Of a stretch of DNA of 64,000 nucleotides, positions 12,151 through 24,960 are shown piece by piece; the stretch's first letter is position 1; each line of letters opens with the position of its first letter. This DNA is from Tubiluchus corallicola. Lineage: Eukaryota > Priapulida > Priapulimorpha > Priapulimorphida > Tubiluchidae. The DNA lies in contig JAQGDQ010000004.1 of assembly GCA_030141605.1 (NCBI GenBank), positions 1,426,001-1,490,000 on the forward strand, read 5' to 3'. Position numbers and translations under genes: made by a program. The notes beneath the pieces are model-generated. The model saw only the letters and a list, made by a program, of their open reading frames with translations. It ran no database searches and was not told the DNA's origin.

Positions 12151-15100
12151 GAGTGGAGTCGCATTATATCGTTAATGTTATTGGCGCTTATAGTTGTGCT
12201 GACGTATTGTTTTTGTCGCACTCTTGTGACAATAAGCCTTTCACAGTTCCAGCGATTGATGATCCCAAGCAAGATTCTGCTATTAAATCACTCTACGCAC
12301 AGACTAATGCATAATTAACTAAACTGAATTCAGTTAATTAAATAACTAAATTCAGTTACTGAACTGACGCGGCAGACGGGTTTGTTTTACGCACGTGTCA
12401 CGTAATGGTTGTAGTTAAGATGAGTTGCTGCAGTACATTTAACCTTTGACCTATAGCAACTGCGAAACAACGAAACTGTGAAAAGGCTTATTGTTCAAGA
12501 AATTAATCACACAATACACTGGATGTAAATTATTTTACTCGCTAACTTCTAGTAGTTTTCTATTAAAGTAGGCTTAGGTAACAAGCTGTCGAGCAGGGTT
12601 CATTACGCGGAATTCTCATAAATAATGGACAATAACTGGTATCTTCACAGAGGGACTAACTGCTAATAAACAAGCTTGTACCCTAATTGGCTTAGTGTGT
12701 CTAATATCTCAAGAGCTTTTACGACCACCAATGTACGTGCATAGACTGCTGATAGATGCCGACTTGAACAATGAACATTGAACAATTTTGTGACTAATAT
12801 AGAATGCCGAAATGTTTGCTACTAAGTATGAAAGTAATTCCCTTTTGATCATTTTTGCATTCAACAAAGCTGCAGAGGTAGCGTGCACAGCACACATGAA
12901 AACTTTGTGGCTTACTCTAAGTTGCTTTTTGAGTGTACAGTACAAGAAAAGAGAAATCTAGGCATACACAAAGTCAGAATTCGTGGTAAATTTATAACTT
13001 TCTCATTGACAGCACTGAGCTCCCGACTTCACAGTTTTTCAGCGTCTCATTTTTTTCTGCAACTCATTACCCGTAAGTGTAATAGTTCTTGTGAAGTAAA
13101 CCGCAATACTTTACTAACCTTCTGGCATTCACAGTCACAATCTAATTAATGATATTGCTAATTGCCAGCTAATTTGAATAAAGTTGCTACAATCTGAAAA
13201 ACTCCGCCGCACATTTTTAAGCGATTATAAAAACGACGAAAACCATCGTTCAAAATCCAGACCAATTAACTTTTTCCCAAATTTGAACATTGCATTGTAT
13301 AATTTGGCTTAAAAATTTAATTTTTACCCATCTTAATCACTATGGGTTTGGACGATCTTGTAAACACGTTCTTTATTGCTACTCGGTTGTTTTATTTGTG
13401 CATCATTTGCAAAACTGACGAAGCACATACGTGTTACAAAGCTCGTCTAGATGGCTTGTTGTTGTCCAACACGAACGTCATTTATATAAGAGAAGCTTCA
13501 GGGTTGTTGGCAAAGCAATTTACACTTGTTTAGTTTCTGCCTGAGGAAATGTAATACTCGCTGTATCTGCAAAGTGGTTATTAATGGCTGCTGTTACGAA
13601 GTCCAATAACATTAATTTCAACATTTATTAGCTGTAGCAGTATTTTGCACTTTCACTGTGCAAACAAAGAACGTTATCTCTGCAAAAAAAGTTACCAAAA
13701 AAGTTACAGCTTGCGTAATTGGTGTAGTCTTTGTGAAGTACACGGGAAACTTGGTGATCAAACTAAATAACGTAGTAACGTGCTGAGTGGCACTATGCTT
13801 AATTCCAAGACGTGGTAATCAAATTTGAGTAATTTCGTGTTTAAAAAGAGCAATTCTGTGTTTAGTTCAGGTATTTCGACGCTCAAAGTAGAGCATGTGA
13901 AAAACTTGTAGCTTTAATTTGAATAACTAGATGCTTAACATGAGCAACTCATGAAGTACTAGCTTGGTATTTAAAAGGTGTAACTTGACATCCACCTTGC
14001 ACAACTTTGTGCTCAGATTTGGTGATTATAGAATCGCCTTCGCGTTTACATCACTGCTCACTTCGTTCGTGTGCTCTCACACTTTCTCTCTGTTTCTGTA
14101 TCTGTCTATCTGTCTCTCCCCCTGTTTTTCTCCCAGATGAAACGGAAGTACAGAAAGTTTGCAGTTATGCAGGGGCCGATACAAATTTGGCCAGTATAAA
14201 CAGACGTGATTTTCTGACCCATTATTTTAGAGAAAGATGTTGAGTAACTTACCGCTTAAAATGTCCAACAGGGAGCTCAGGAAGAGTTAACTTCCTCAGT
14301 TGAATAGGAACTTGATTATGGGGGTTTCTTATTTTCACCTGATAACCAAAACTAATATCATAACGGATTAATATTTTTACGCCTTTTTCCCAATATAATG
14401 AACTAGACGATTTTCTCAATAAATATTTTATGAGATTGCGTAATAAACCGAAATATCTGATAAAACAATCACATGGCCCATGCACTGACTAACCAATCAC
14501 CACTGGTTGCTACACCATTCACTTTGTTTTGTGTCAGGTTTCAAGACATGAAGATTTCAATTAACTAAGTTTGATCAAATTCTGACACTGTTGTGAGAGG
14601 GGTTAATCAAATAGACGTTGACCTTGTGAGAGGGGCAGCAACACAAATTTGGCGCCAAAATTTCATAAACAATTTGTAGCTTAATAAAAGCTTAAATATA
14701 ATTTTTCTGGTCAATGCAAGAAATGAGCTTATTTCTGGAAGCCTACTTTTATATGTCTCGTACAATGGACGCATGCGCATTAAAACTACAATGAAACTCG
14801 ATTACTGGAAAAGACTACTATTTTTTCTATAAGTTACGATAAAAGCACATTTAAATTTCAGGTGAATAGATAAACCACCTACATTTCATATACTAATGAC
14901 AAAAAAGACAATTTTTGTGATAAACAGGGTTACGTGTATTGGATGAATGCGAAGTTCTTTGAAAAGAATTTTCTCCAAATGTTCTAGTTAGAAGTTCAAG
15001 GCGAAAATCAACGGGTAAGAAAGGCTCACATAGCTTCTTTATTTTGTAAGTTTGTATAACATAATATGCTGGCATATGCAAAAAAATAATTATTGTAAGA

Positions 15101-18100
15101 TTTCAGTAAACCCAAGATTATTAACTAACTTTCGCTGAGTGCAGAAACTATTTTTTGTTTGGCTTGTTTCCCTCTTTTAGACCTGAAAATCTGCGATTAA
15201 ATTTAGACGTGTCCACTACGTTAGAAGCCAGTTTGGTGTTTTTCGTGTTTGATATTTAATTGTCAATAGCGCATGAAACGGTATTTCCTGTGTTTGTAAC
15301 AATAGCACATGAGCTATGTGGTAACAGCACAAAACTCCAAGCTGATGTGTCAGACGAAGACTTAAATTGTCCTCGATAACAAGGTTTTGTCAATTTTAAC
15401 CGTGCCTATGACTGATGCGCATGGAGAACATTAAAAGGGCTGCTTTCCGCAAATCAAATTACGAAGACACTTTTTGTTTCTGGAAATGTCATAGACACAC
15501 AGCGACTTAATGTTTGGTATCACCTTTTTACCCTGCTAGCAGGTGTGTTTGTAGTGCAATAATGTAAAATACAATCTTAACTCTCTGGCGCAGTAACCGC
15601 GTGATTAGAATATTCTTCAGTTCTTTCCTGCAATATTTTGCATCTTCTTTAACTAAGGACTTTTCGAAAATGTTCAAGAAAACTTTGATGTTAGCTTACC
15701 TTGATACTAGCTTTGATAATAACCACTTGCCAGTTTTTCTCTGTGTATGGTCCAAATAATTTCTCAGTGAGATCCAGCATCAATGCAAAATATTGAACAC
15801 CTAATAGCTAATTATGATGTAGAGTGTTTGTTGCAGCCTGCAATAAGTTTTTCTTCGCCATTTTGCCTCGAATGGTTTTCATGTGTATTCCTTGCACTTT
15901 GCTAGCAAGATTTCTTCGCGGTGTCACGCTCTTCCACATTAAAGACTAGCATTCTTTGTGCTTGCTCTTTTTTGTATTCTCCTGGCATTTTTAATTATTC
16001 TTCTTAAATTGTTTATTAGTTTGCACATAAAGTACGCACAAAAGACATTGACGTCCGATGGTGATTTGTTCGATGTGACAAAGTCACATTGAGCTTGTCT
16101 GAGGAATTTCCACTATATAGCATTCCGTAAAGATTTTATACCAACAGCTTGACAGATGTCAGAAAAACAAATAATATTAGAAACCGTTGACAAAATTTTG
16201 TAAATTTAATGTGGCAAAGTCGCCCACAACGAATTTTTGCAAATACGTAATCGGGGGAACATAGTTTCATGATAGCAGCAGTAGGAAAAATTGTGAAAAT
16301 TTGTTCACTTTTATATGAAATTGCAAATTTCATATTCTTGGCACATAGGCCATAAGGCAAAAGTTTTTATGCATGTCACAGTGTAGTTAGAAATCGTTTT
16401 ATGTGAAACAGTAGTAATAATTATAGTGGTTTGTGACTTTAAACTTCTGATTTTAAATTCATCTCGTTTTACGCTGCTATTTACTGCTTACGCTATCAAG
16501 ACATAGCAAAGAAAAAGGAAGGAAACAATTACACGTGAATCGAGTTATTCCAAGCTCTGCTTTTATGTTTTTAAATGTCACCTATATTGTTTTATGTTGT
16601 TTGAGCTAGAAATTTATTCGAGTTCTGAATTTAAGGTTGGTATATATACAGATACATATTGTATGTGTCTGTATATTACAAGTTGCACAGTTGCAGTCAT
16701 GTACCTCCATCAATAATTCTTCAAAATGCACCTCAATTAGGTCAATTGCTTACCTTATGAGCTAACACTGCATGTTACTCTCGTTAATCACCTGGATGTA
16801 ATAATTGATCATAGAACTAGATTTTCAGTTCGAATTTATTGCTTGTGTACATTATACCTATAGGTGTTAATTACATGTACTGATAATGCGGAAATCAGTT
16901 AAATTAATGCGGTTGTGGAAGTTGTTTTAAAGAAGTTGCCTCAGCAATGAAAGACACTCTTTGCAAAGCAGATGATTAGCGAATTAACAAGGTTATAAAG
17001 AGGAATCACTTTATAAAGTAAAGTTTAAATTAATGCTCTTACAGTAAAAGTGAAAAGCGCATACCTTTTCATTGAATTTAAGGCTCCTTTAAGTTGTAAC
17101 AAGAGACTGAATTTTCAAATTCCCCAAAACAGACTGCTTTTTGCCAACTTAATTTTCAAGTGTCCGCCGTGATACGTGATCCTTAGTGTTAAGCATCGCC
17201 AACACCAATCGCTGTATGTGCTTATTGCGTTAAAAAGGAAAATATGCCGAAACTGCAGTGGATTATCACCTGTTAGGGTTGCTATATAGCATTAATTTTT
17301 TAAGATTTTAGACACGTATACCCAAATATGTACACGCGTTCAAAAACAAAATTCCTAAATAATAGGCCTACGCGTGTTACAAGGCTAAACTAAGGAGGCA
17401 ATGAATGAATGTAGCATCAAACTGTAGGTTTTCAAAATGTAAGATATTACTTCAGCAGGGCTGAGCGATGACAAAGTAGAATTTGCGCTAGAATACACAA
17501 CGTACAATTTAGGCTACTGTCTCTTTTTGTGAGGCCACTCGTGCCTAGTTACAATTTGAAACTAGACTTTTGATATATGATTGCTCTAAACTGCAGTCTG
17601 CATGGAGACTAGCGACAAGGATATCGCTGGACAGCGGGTGCGGTGTATGGAGCATAAAAAAATCAATGAATTTTGCGATCACTTTGTAATTATCCCAGAA
17701 AAACTCCATCCAAATGCAGAAAAAGAAACAGTTACATAATTGTGGCCCGTTTAACTAAAAAACAAGTGGCTACAGCTAGGATACGGCTGTAATTACACTA
17801 AACGCTATATCTGTAACCTAATCGCTTTGCTTGCATATGCTTTTAACAGTGTAGCACCCGTACGTCTATTATTTAGTGATTTTGATTTTTGAGCGCACGC
17901 ATTTGGCTATGTGTCTAAATGATTAAAAAATTGATGTTCTATAACAACCCTAACTGGTGATGACCAAAATGCTCATTTATTAACTGAAAAATAATTTAAT
18001 GAAATTTGTCATTAATTAAGTAGTGATAGCTGCGCGTATCTAACGCCGGTGACGTCATGCCAGCGGAAAATCAAGATGGCACGAAGCAGGGTACCATTAC

Positions 18101-19624
18101 AGCAAAAACTAATGATTTATACAGCTTAAAGCAGCACTGAAAGTATTTTTAATGTTAAGCTTAAACGTTTACTTCGTCTCACCTGGTTAGTGCACTATAT
18201 TTTATAGATGAAAAATAGTAACGAAGTACAACGTGCAAAAGTTTTAGCGTAACATTACAGGTATCTCACGCTGAGCTGCTTTATTATTGGAAGCGTGATT
18301 CTATTTTCTGACCATTTTCGCCTTTTAAATAACTCATTGCTATGTTGCCTTGTGCCCGATATTCAAACAGTGCTTCTGACAAAGAAGTTACAATTCATTT
18401 TTGCATTTTTCAACAGATAAAATTGTAAGAAAAGGATTCTTAGATGCGATCGACTGATCGATAGAAAAAACTGACAACGAAGCAGCACGTTAGAGTTTGT
18501 TCCCTGCACTTTGTCAATGACGGTTGTGAGCCTGAGTTGGTACACTGTCTGACTTAATGTTAGACTCAAAAGTCAAAGAAAACTAAAGATTAAGTAGAAA
18601 TAAGATGGCACTTTTTTAATTCTTTAAAAGAGTGCTCGTTACATTTTCGACACCCTAGAAAACCTTTCGGGTATTTTTCTTCGTATGTGCAAATGAGGTC
18701 CCAGAAAAGAAAAGCTTTAAATCTTTAAGTCAAAAATACAGTTCAACTTAAAATTTGACTGCCGTACAATTTTTTGCAGTCGCACACCACTATTCTACGT
18801 GTTATTCCGATTTTTTGCCTTGTTTAGCGTTGAGATCGCATTTTGTCCGATTTTTATGAGAAAGGGAAGTTAATTAATTAATTAACATTAAAATCGAGAA
18901 TCCCCATAAAGTCGGGAGGGTTGGTATGTCTTATTCCTGGCTAAACATAGCTTTCAAGAAATTTAGCTAGAAAGGTTAATCATCACTTTAATTACTGTGC
19001 GGTGTAACACTGAGTTACAGTTTAGTAAGTAATTTATCACCTCTTTACTTGAAATATATTCCAAAATTATTTTTGGCCGTCTGTGATGCGTAATCTGGGG
19101 CAACTTGTATAAAATCAGCAAGAAAAATTTTGATACAATAGCATTTTGTTTATATTTTACCGTATACGCGCATACATTGTTAAATGCATCACAGATATAT
19201 CAGGAATGCCACGACAAATTTAATGAAGTTTAATTTTGCGTGCATAAAGCTTTTCGTCAGTTTTTAAATAAACTATAATTATAAGCAATGTATAAACTAC
19301 ATTTTGATGGCAATCACATTTTGCCTTCAGTGTTGTTTTAAGCTTTAGATTCTGTTAAAAAATGAGCGATTTTTAACAAAATGCTGCAAGGGAATTAAAC
19401 TCTACTTTACAAAGTGATTTCATTCCCCTTTAAAGCTTTGGTAGCTACAGTATTACTATTTGATTTCAAAAAATATACTCGTTACTTAATAAAGAATTCG
19501 ATTGAAATTTGTAAATCTAGTCAACTAGTCGTGAACCCATCTAAAATATGCATAATAAATAAGTTAATAACTCCAACGAGTTCGCTGTTGATGTACTACG
19601 TAATACTGCGAGGATAGCAGTTTT

Positions 19625-19701
19625 GATGCTGCTGCTGCTGATGATGATGACGATGATTATCAAATGTTGCTGATAATGATGATGATGATGACGATGATGA
19701 C
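19625..19701. repeat. (GCT)n/(GAT)n trinucleotide microsatellite
   Basis: GCTGCTGCTG runs into GATGATGATGACGATGAT and a second GAT block at 19672-19701. It is not in a recognisable coding exon. Confidence 0.9.
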
Positions 19702-21999
19702 AAGGAAACCACTGACACAAAAATAATTTCTGTATTTTAAATATAAAACGAATTCGAAATAAGTAGGTCATCCAGATGACCAGAAGCGAAAGGAGTAGCT
19801 TACAGAAAGAAACGTATAAAAGTTCTTATTTACAATATTTACGTGTTAAAAGAGGAATTTATTTACTTACATTAATTTCTATTTAATTTGTATCTTTTTC
19901 CATGCAGTTCTCGGTTTTCGACCTGGGGTCCAGTAGTTAATGGGATAACTTATTTAATGTAAATAGTTGTGACGGTACAGGAATCTCTTTATTTATCGAG
20001 GGTATTGCACTATGATGGGTCAATCACTGAGCCGCAGAATTGTCTTAGCAACATTCAGACGCGTACACATACACTCAACGAGAAACATAGTCAGAGGCAG
20101 TATAGCATGTGAAACCGTGTACAAACAGTTTTCTCGGCGCGCCGGTCACACAGTCATTTACCTACCAGGCTTGGTGTTGCTTATCTATATAGCTAGGCAC
20201 GTTCACTTGACTGCTCAGCTATTCATCGGTTTGACGATTCATCAGCAAATATAATGTGTGAAGCCACTCACAATAAGTTTGAAAATCTAGAAATGAACAA
20301 GCAAACGGCAGTTTCCAAATAATGTTTGTAGTAAATTTTTAATTGCACTTACTTGTCGTGAACTTTACACGATTTCTTCAGGTATCTAAGTATCCCCAGG
20401 TGCTCAATTGTTTCCTAATCCACTTTATCCTGCTTGATTTTGAAATTTTCAATATTTTCACCGCAAAAACTAAATCTTCTGCTAAGAACGTGAGGAACAA
20501 CTAAGAGACGAGCGCTGTACTGACGTCAATATAGCCTACACTTCTGTGGATGCTTGTCTAATTAGTTCACTATACTCTTCATCATAATTAAACTTTAATG
20601 CTCTCACGCTATGCGCATTAGAACCTCTGTGATTGACGCTTTGGTTTATCTAGTACGTGAAGCCATAGAGAGGCTTGATATAGATTTCTCAGCCCGCTAC
20701 CTGGGGGCGTGGTCATCTTAGCGGAGCACCCGCAAAATGAAGAGGTAATGCGCTCATTTGCATTATTTTAATTATTACAAGCATGTTTATAATATGTTTC
20801 AGAAAGTGAGCAGATTTTTTAGCGCACGAAAGAGTACGAATTCTCGTGGAATATAATTTGCACCCGATAGCCAACCGTTTAACTAGGAGACCAAACTGAC
20901 CAACGAAGCAGCCATTGTATTGCCCTGGTTTATTAATTATTGTTACTTGTTTATACTAAGATTCGTACGTTATGATCGCTTGTTGTTTTTCAGCCTTAAA
21001 TTAATATTACAAAGATTTCGCGAGTTTTATACTGTAACGCGCCGTATACATCTTGCTTGCAGACAAAATTAGATTGTAATGCCAGTCTAGAACTATAATG
21101 GATATTTTATAGAGCTATTAGTAGTTGGTGCAGAAGAGAATGGCAAGTTAGTGAAAAGATTTCTCGTGGGGAACGCGGCTGCACTTCTTTGCTCTCTGGA
21201 AATTGAGAGATTTTTATGGGAAGTTTCAGCGCTCTGCAAACCGCACTGCAGTAGTCAGTGCCGCAAGGCTTAATTGACGTGGAGACCTGCGGCAGTACTG
21301 GAACGTGATTCATTATCCACGTTAATCACTATATATTATGATGAAACAGTGAATTCTCAGGATTAGTATGACAAAGTACCACCCATTGACGGGTTTTCAG
21401 GCCAACACCCACATATTAATGGCTAAGGTCGGCATTGCTCAACTTCAGTGCTAAGTACCTACCATGACCACTTAGCTATCACCTCACCCCATAAGGTTAC
21501 TTAGCAGTCAAGTAATAAAAACTGAAGGCCGCTGCATGAATCGCCTTTTTTATAATAACTATGCGATTGTATAAAGGAATGCACTACATTACCAGGCTAG
21601 GCGATAATTAAGTTTGTTTTCATGTTCCTAATTTCAAAAGCAGAGCTTATGCACTTGCCGCTGCCGTAACTAATAACCACATGCAACACATAAGAAAAGT
21701 CTCTTTAATAATTAGCGCATAAAAAGTTCAGAAGAAACATTGCTCTGACAATCTACATAATTTTATTGTGAAAATAAGTTTCCAATTAAAATTACCATAG
21801 TTCTTCTCACTATTGTATTCAACAACATAAAACTTTCGTCCACATTTTGTAGTACACTAATAATATTCCAGTTTACAATCAGTTAAAAGCAAAAATGATT
21901 TAACAACTAAAAATGATGCTCTTTATAAAGTAAGTAGACTAGATAGGCACATTACATAACTTTGAATTTATACTAAACCGTTTTTACCAACGTTAAAAT

Positions 22000-24840
22000 A
22001 TATTGTAGTAAAATGCAACACGGATGATGCAAAAATATAATTCGTACCACTTGAGACTTGTCAATTTACATGTATTTAGATCCAATCAAAAAACAGAAGT
22101 GTTATCCACAAGGGTTCTTTGTCACTCAAGGATTCAATTGGAAAACTGATAATTAACTGGTAATTAAGATAAAATAAAAATATTAAGCTGATACGACAAA
22201 TCAATTATAACATAAACAGATGCAAATTACTTATCTAGTTTACTTCATTAGATACCACTTGATCTAGCATAACTTCACTTGGTGAGTCAAGACTCTAAAA
22301 GTACATTACAATATCATTGCAATCATTTCAACAATAACAGTTTTGATAACCTAAATTAAAACATTAATACACATCAATAACAGCTGGCACTCCAAGTTTC
22401 CCTACAGGGAATCCAATTATACGACTCTGGTGCTTTAGCATGAGAAACTGATCATGAGAATTAATGGAATATCATATATTACACAATATAAATCACGTGC
22501 TATTACTATACATGGACGTATCATTTATTCAAAAATATCTTCTTACTCGATAATTTTTTTACATAACTCACTTTTGAGGATTTGAATGTTTGATGTTTGT
22601 AAACGCGAGACAAAAATTATATCGTGCAGAACTTTTCACCCTATAATTTGTTTAGAACAAAAATATAGAAGACACACACACTTACATAAATAAAATTAGT
22701 AGAAACTAACTTCTTTATTTTCAGAAATCGCTAGCTAAATAGTCCGTCCTAACTAGCAAATTATGCTTACTGGAGACGCATACCAACAAAATTGTGCTTT
22801 TAATGACGTCTGTTAAAGCAAACAGTCAATTAACACTTTTACTTGTAATGCCTTTCAGGTACAGGTATTTGACACTGAACAACAAATTCGGAATTTTAAT
22901 TTGACTAGCACATATATGTAATACATGGCATAGAATCTATGCCATGTACTATATTACTTACATGTGCAATTAAAATTGAGTAATAGCAATAGTGTGCTAT
23001 TACACAAAATTAATGAATTTTCACAATTGTTTAAAAGAATTTTTACAGCATTCATCAACATAGTCAAAGTTCTTAACTTTCTAAAAGGCATCTCAAAGAT
23101 AGAAAAACATACCTTATAAAGCAATAAATCATGCAGCAGTAGAACCGTGAACTTCAAAATAATCATGAGGCCAAAGCAGTTTATTAACAGGAATAATACT
23201 TACACGTGCATTAAAAATTGAATAAGAAGTGGTTTTCAGTTAGGGATTAACTGCAATTACTCTTAAAACATCTCATTCAGTAAGAGCTTTGCTCTAACAT
23301 TTTATGTTACAGGTTCACACACAAAAATAATTTACGCTACAATATATACATATTAAATGTGCTAAATTGATGACTAAGCAAGAATTTATTAAAAAATAAT
23401 AATTTACTTTCTAATGCGTAAGTACTGGTCATATTGTACAACAGTGTAATAATATAATGAGTATCTCGAAGTATAACAAGTTTAATATCACGAGTGATGT
23501 TAATGTTGCCTGCTACATAATTCTACCTAACTAAAAACAAACTCACTTCACATCATCAACTGCAATGTGAAAAAATCATTTCTACACTATTACTGGATCA
23601 GATTTTATGCATATCTATAATTTGAACTGTATTCATCATACTAAAAATATTAATAAAATTAAATATTAATGATTGCCGTTGGGATTTAATAATAAAGTAT
23701 TATTGTAACAGATATACTACTCACAAGCAATTAGCTACCTAATGTAGAAATCAAAGAATTCTTGTAATAATCGTCTACTCCTTAAGAAACTGTGATGTGG
23801 ATAGACGTGTTTTTCACTACAGAACTTTTGAATTACTAGAATTTTACTCAAAATGGTGCCGCAAGTAAATTCATAAAAAACATCACTTAAATATGATGCC
23901 GTCTAGGCAAAATTTCTCAAAATTTAAATGTGCAGTAAATTATAATTTTCACTTACAATATTAAAATGACTTTAAAAATGTTTTTTTGCATGCTGTTATC
24001 ACTGGTGTAAACTACTAAGTGGTAAAAATCTTATGTTTAGGTAACATAGCGTAACATGGCATTAACATAGTTAAATTCTCTCACTAAACCATAGAAGTAT
24101 AATGAGAATCATCAAAACAAAAACTTCAAAAGTTTAAAAAAGACACACTCATTTCGATGAAAAAGATAAGATGAATTTCACCAGATCTATACACTAACAG
24201 TGAACATCAATGTGCTTCACACGGACGCAATTTTCTGTTTTCAATGCAGTATAGCCACAAAATCACAATTTTTTATGATAATAAAGTATATAAAATATCG
24301 AGGGTGTTAAATTTAGTGAAATGGTCCCTTTTTTCAATCAAACAAGAAATACGTAATCACTTTTTTACAACCCGGATTTGTTTTTTAGACAAACATTTTA
24401 AAAATGACATTTAACAACTACATTATTAAAAAGTTATCCAAGGACAAACATACTACACTCGTTGGCAACTCTTGTTAGATCACAAGTATCAGCATACAGT
24501 CAAGTGCAGTGAAATAACGATAATGTTACATTTTTGAGTAACATGACAATATTCAACAAGTAATATGGACGAAAATGCAATATGGACGAAAATGCAATGG
24601 ACGAAATTATAGTTAGGTTGTACACAGTAGCACACATCACACTGTTCATAAAATCATTAGCATGAATGTTGTGTCACAGTCAGCATATCTCACACTTTAG
24701 ACAGCAACATACTGTGTTCATAATTCACAAACTGCTGCCAAAAATACTTCATTAATCAGTGGTACGGCAACTGAAATAAGCCTCAGGCTGAGTTTTGCAA
24801 CACAAACTTTAAGCTTGTCCCGTATGACGAAGCCTATTGG
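22000..24840 (-). other. 3' flank / probable 3' UTR of the FIP3/4-like gene
   Basis: Very AT-rich sequence directly after the stop at 24841. Minus-strand AATAAA-type words are present (for example complement of TTTATT near 23387), but I cannot choose a polyadenylation site. It contains the palindrome 22892-22977 and a 17-base tandem near 24563-24604 (ATATGGACGAAAATGCA). No coding sequence is seen. Confidence 0.45.
22892..22977. repeat. Imperfect palindrome in the FIP3/4-like 3' flank
   Basis: TACATGGCATAG ... CTATGCCATGTA forms the tight centre. The arms extend outwards through CACATATATGTAA / TTACTTACATGTG to AATTTTAATT / AATTAAAATT. It may be a 3' UTR hairpin or a small foldback element. 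Confidence 0.7.
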
Positions 24841-24960
24841 TTATTTGGACGAAACCTCAAGTAGTGAAGGATTATTCTCAATAATTCGCACTAGTATGGA
24901 ATCAATGTAAACACCCATTCGAGCATTCATGTCCTCCTGTTCTTTTAATTTGGTCCGCAA
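24841..24960 (-). CDS. Terminal exon of the FIP3/4-like gene: Rab11-binding domain
   Basis: The exon encodes 39 residues and a TAA stop, starting [16 protein letters not shown]. The core [18 protein letters not shown] follows the FIP-RBD pattern (aromatic-I-D, hydrophobics at helical spacing, acidic residue, N-P-S-hydrophobic). In the family this amphipathic helix dimerises and contacts the switch regions of Rab11. The acceptor is GTTTCAG|TTG and the preceding exon is 25451-25588, which carries the conserved SLAAEF segment. Confidence 0.92.
   Translation of the reverse strand: MRTKLKEQEDMNARMGVYIDSILVRIIENNPSLLEVSSK

Larger units (their letters stand above)
7821..22000. other. Long gene-poor stretch
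   Basis: No recognisable exon series on either strand. Contents: a locally GC-richer block at about 8540-9240 ending in a TA repeat, followed at about 9330-9350 and 9490-9500 by CTTACTTACTT words (possible repeat-element tail); the purine tract at 12016-12150; the trinucleotide repeat at 19625-19701; a 61-codon open frame without ATG at 21091-21273; and a possible SINE-like stretch at 21370-21520. Confidence 0.5.

Noticed and set aside
12045-12314. Overlapping Arg/Glu-rich and Ser/Leu-rich frames
   Set aside because: Both are translations of the GA/CT low-complexity tract at 12016-12150.
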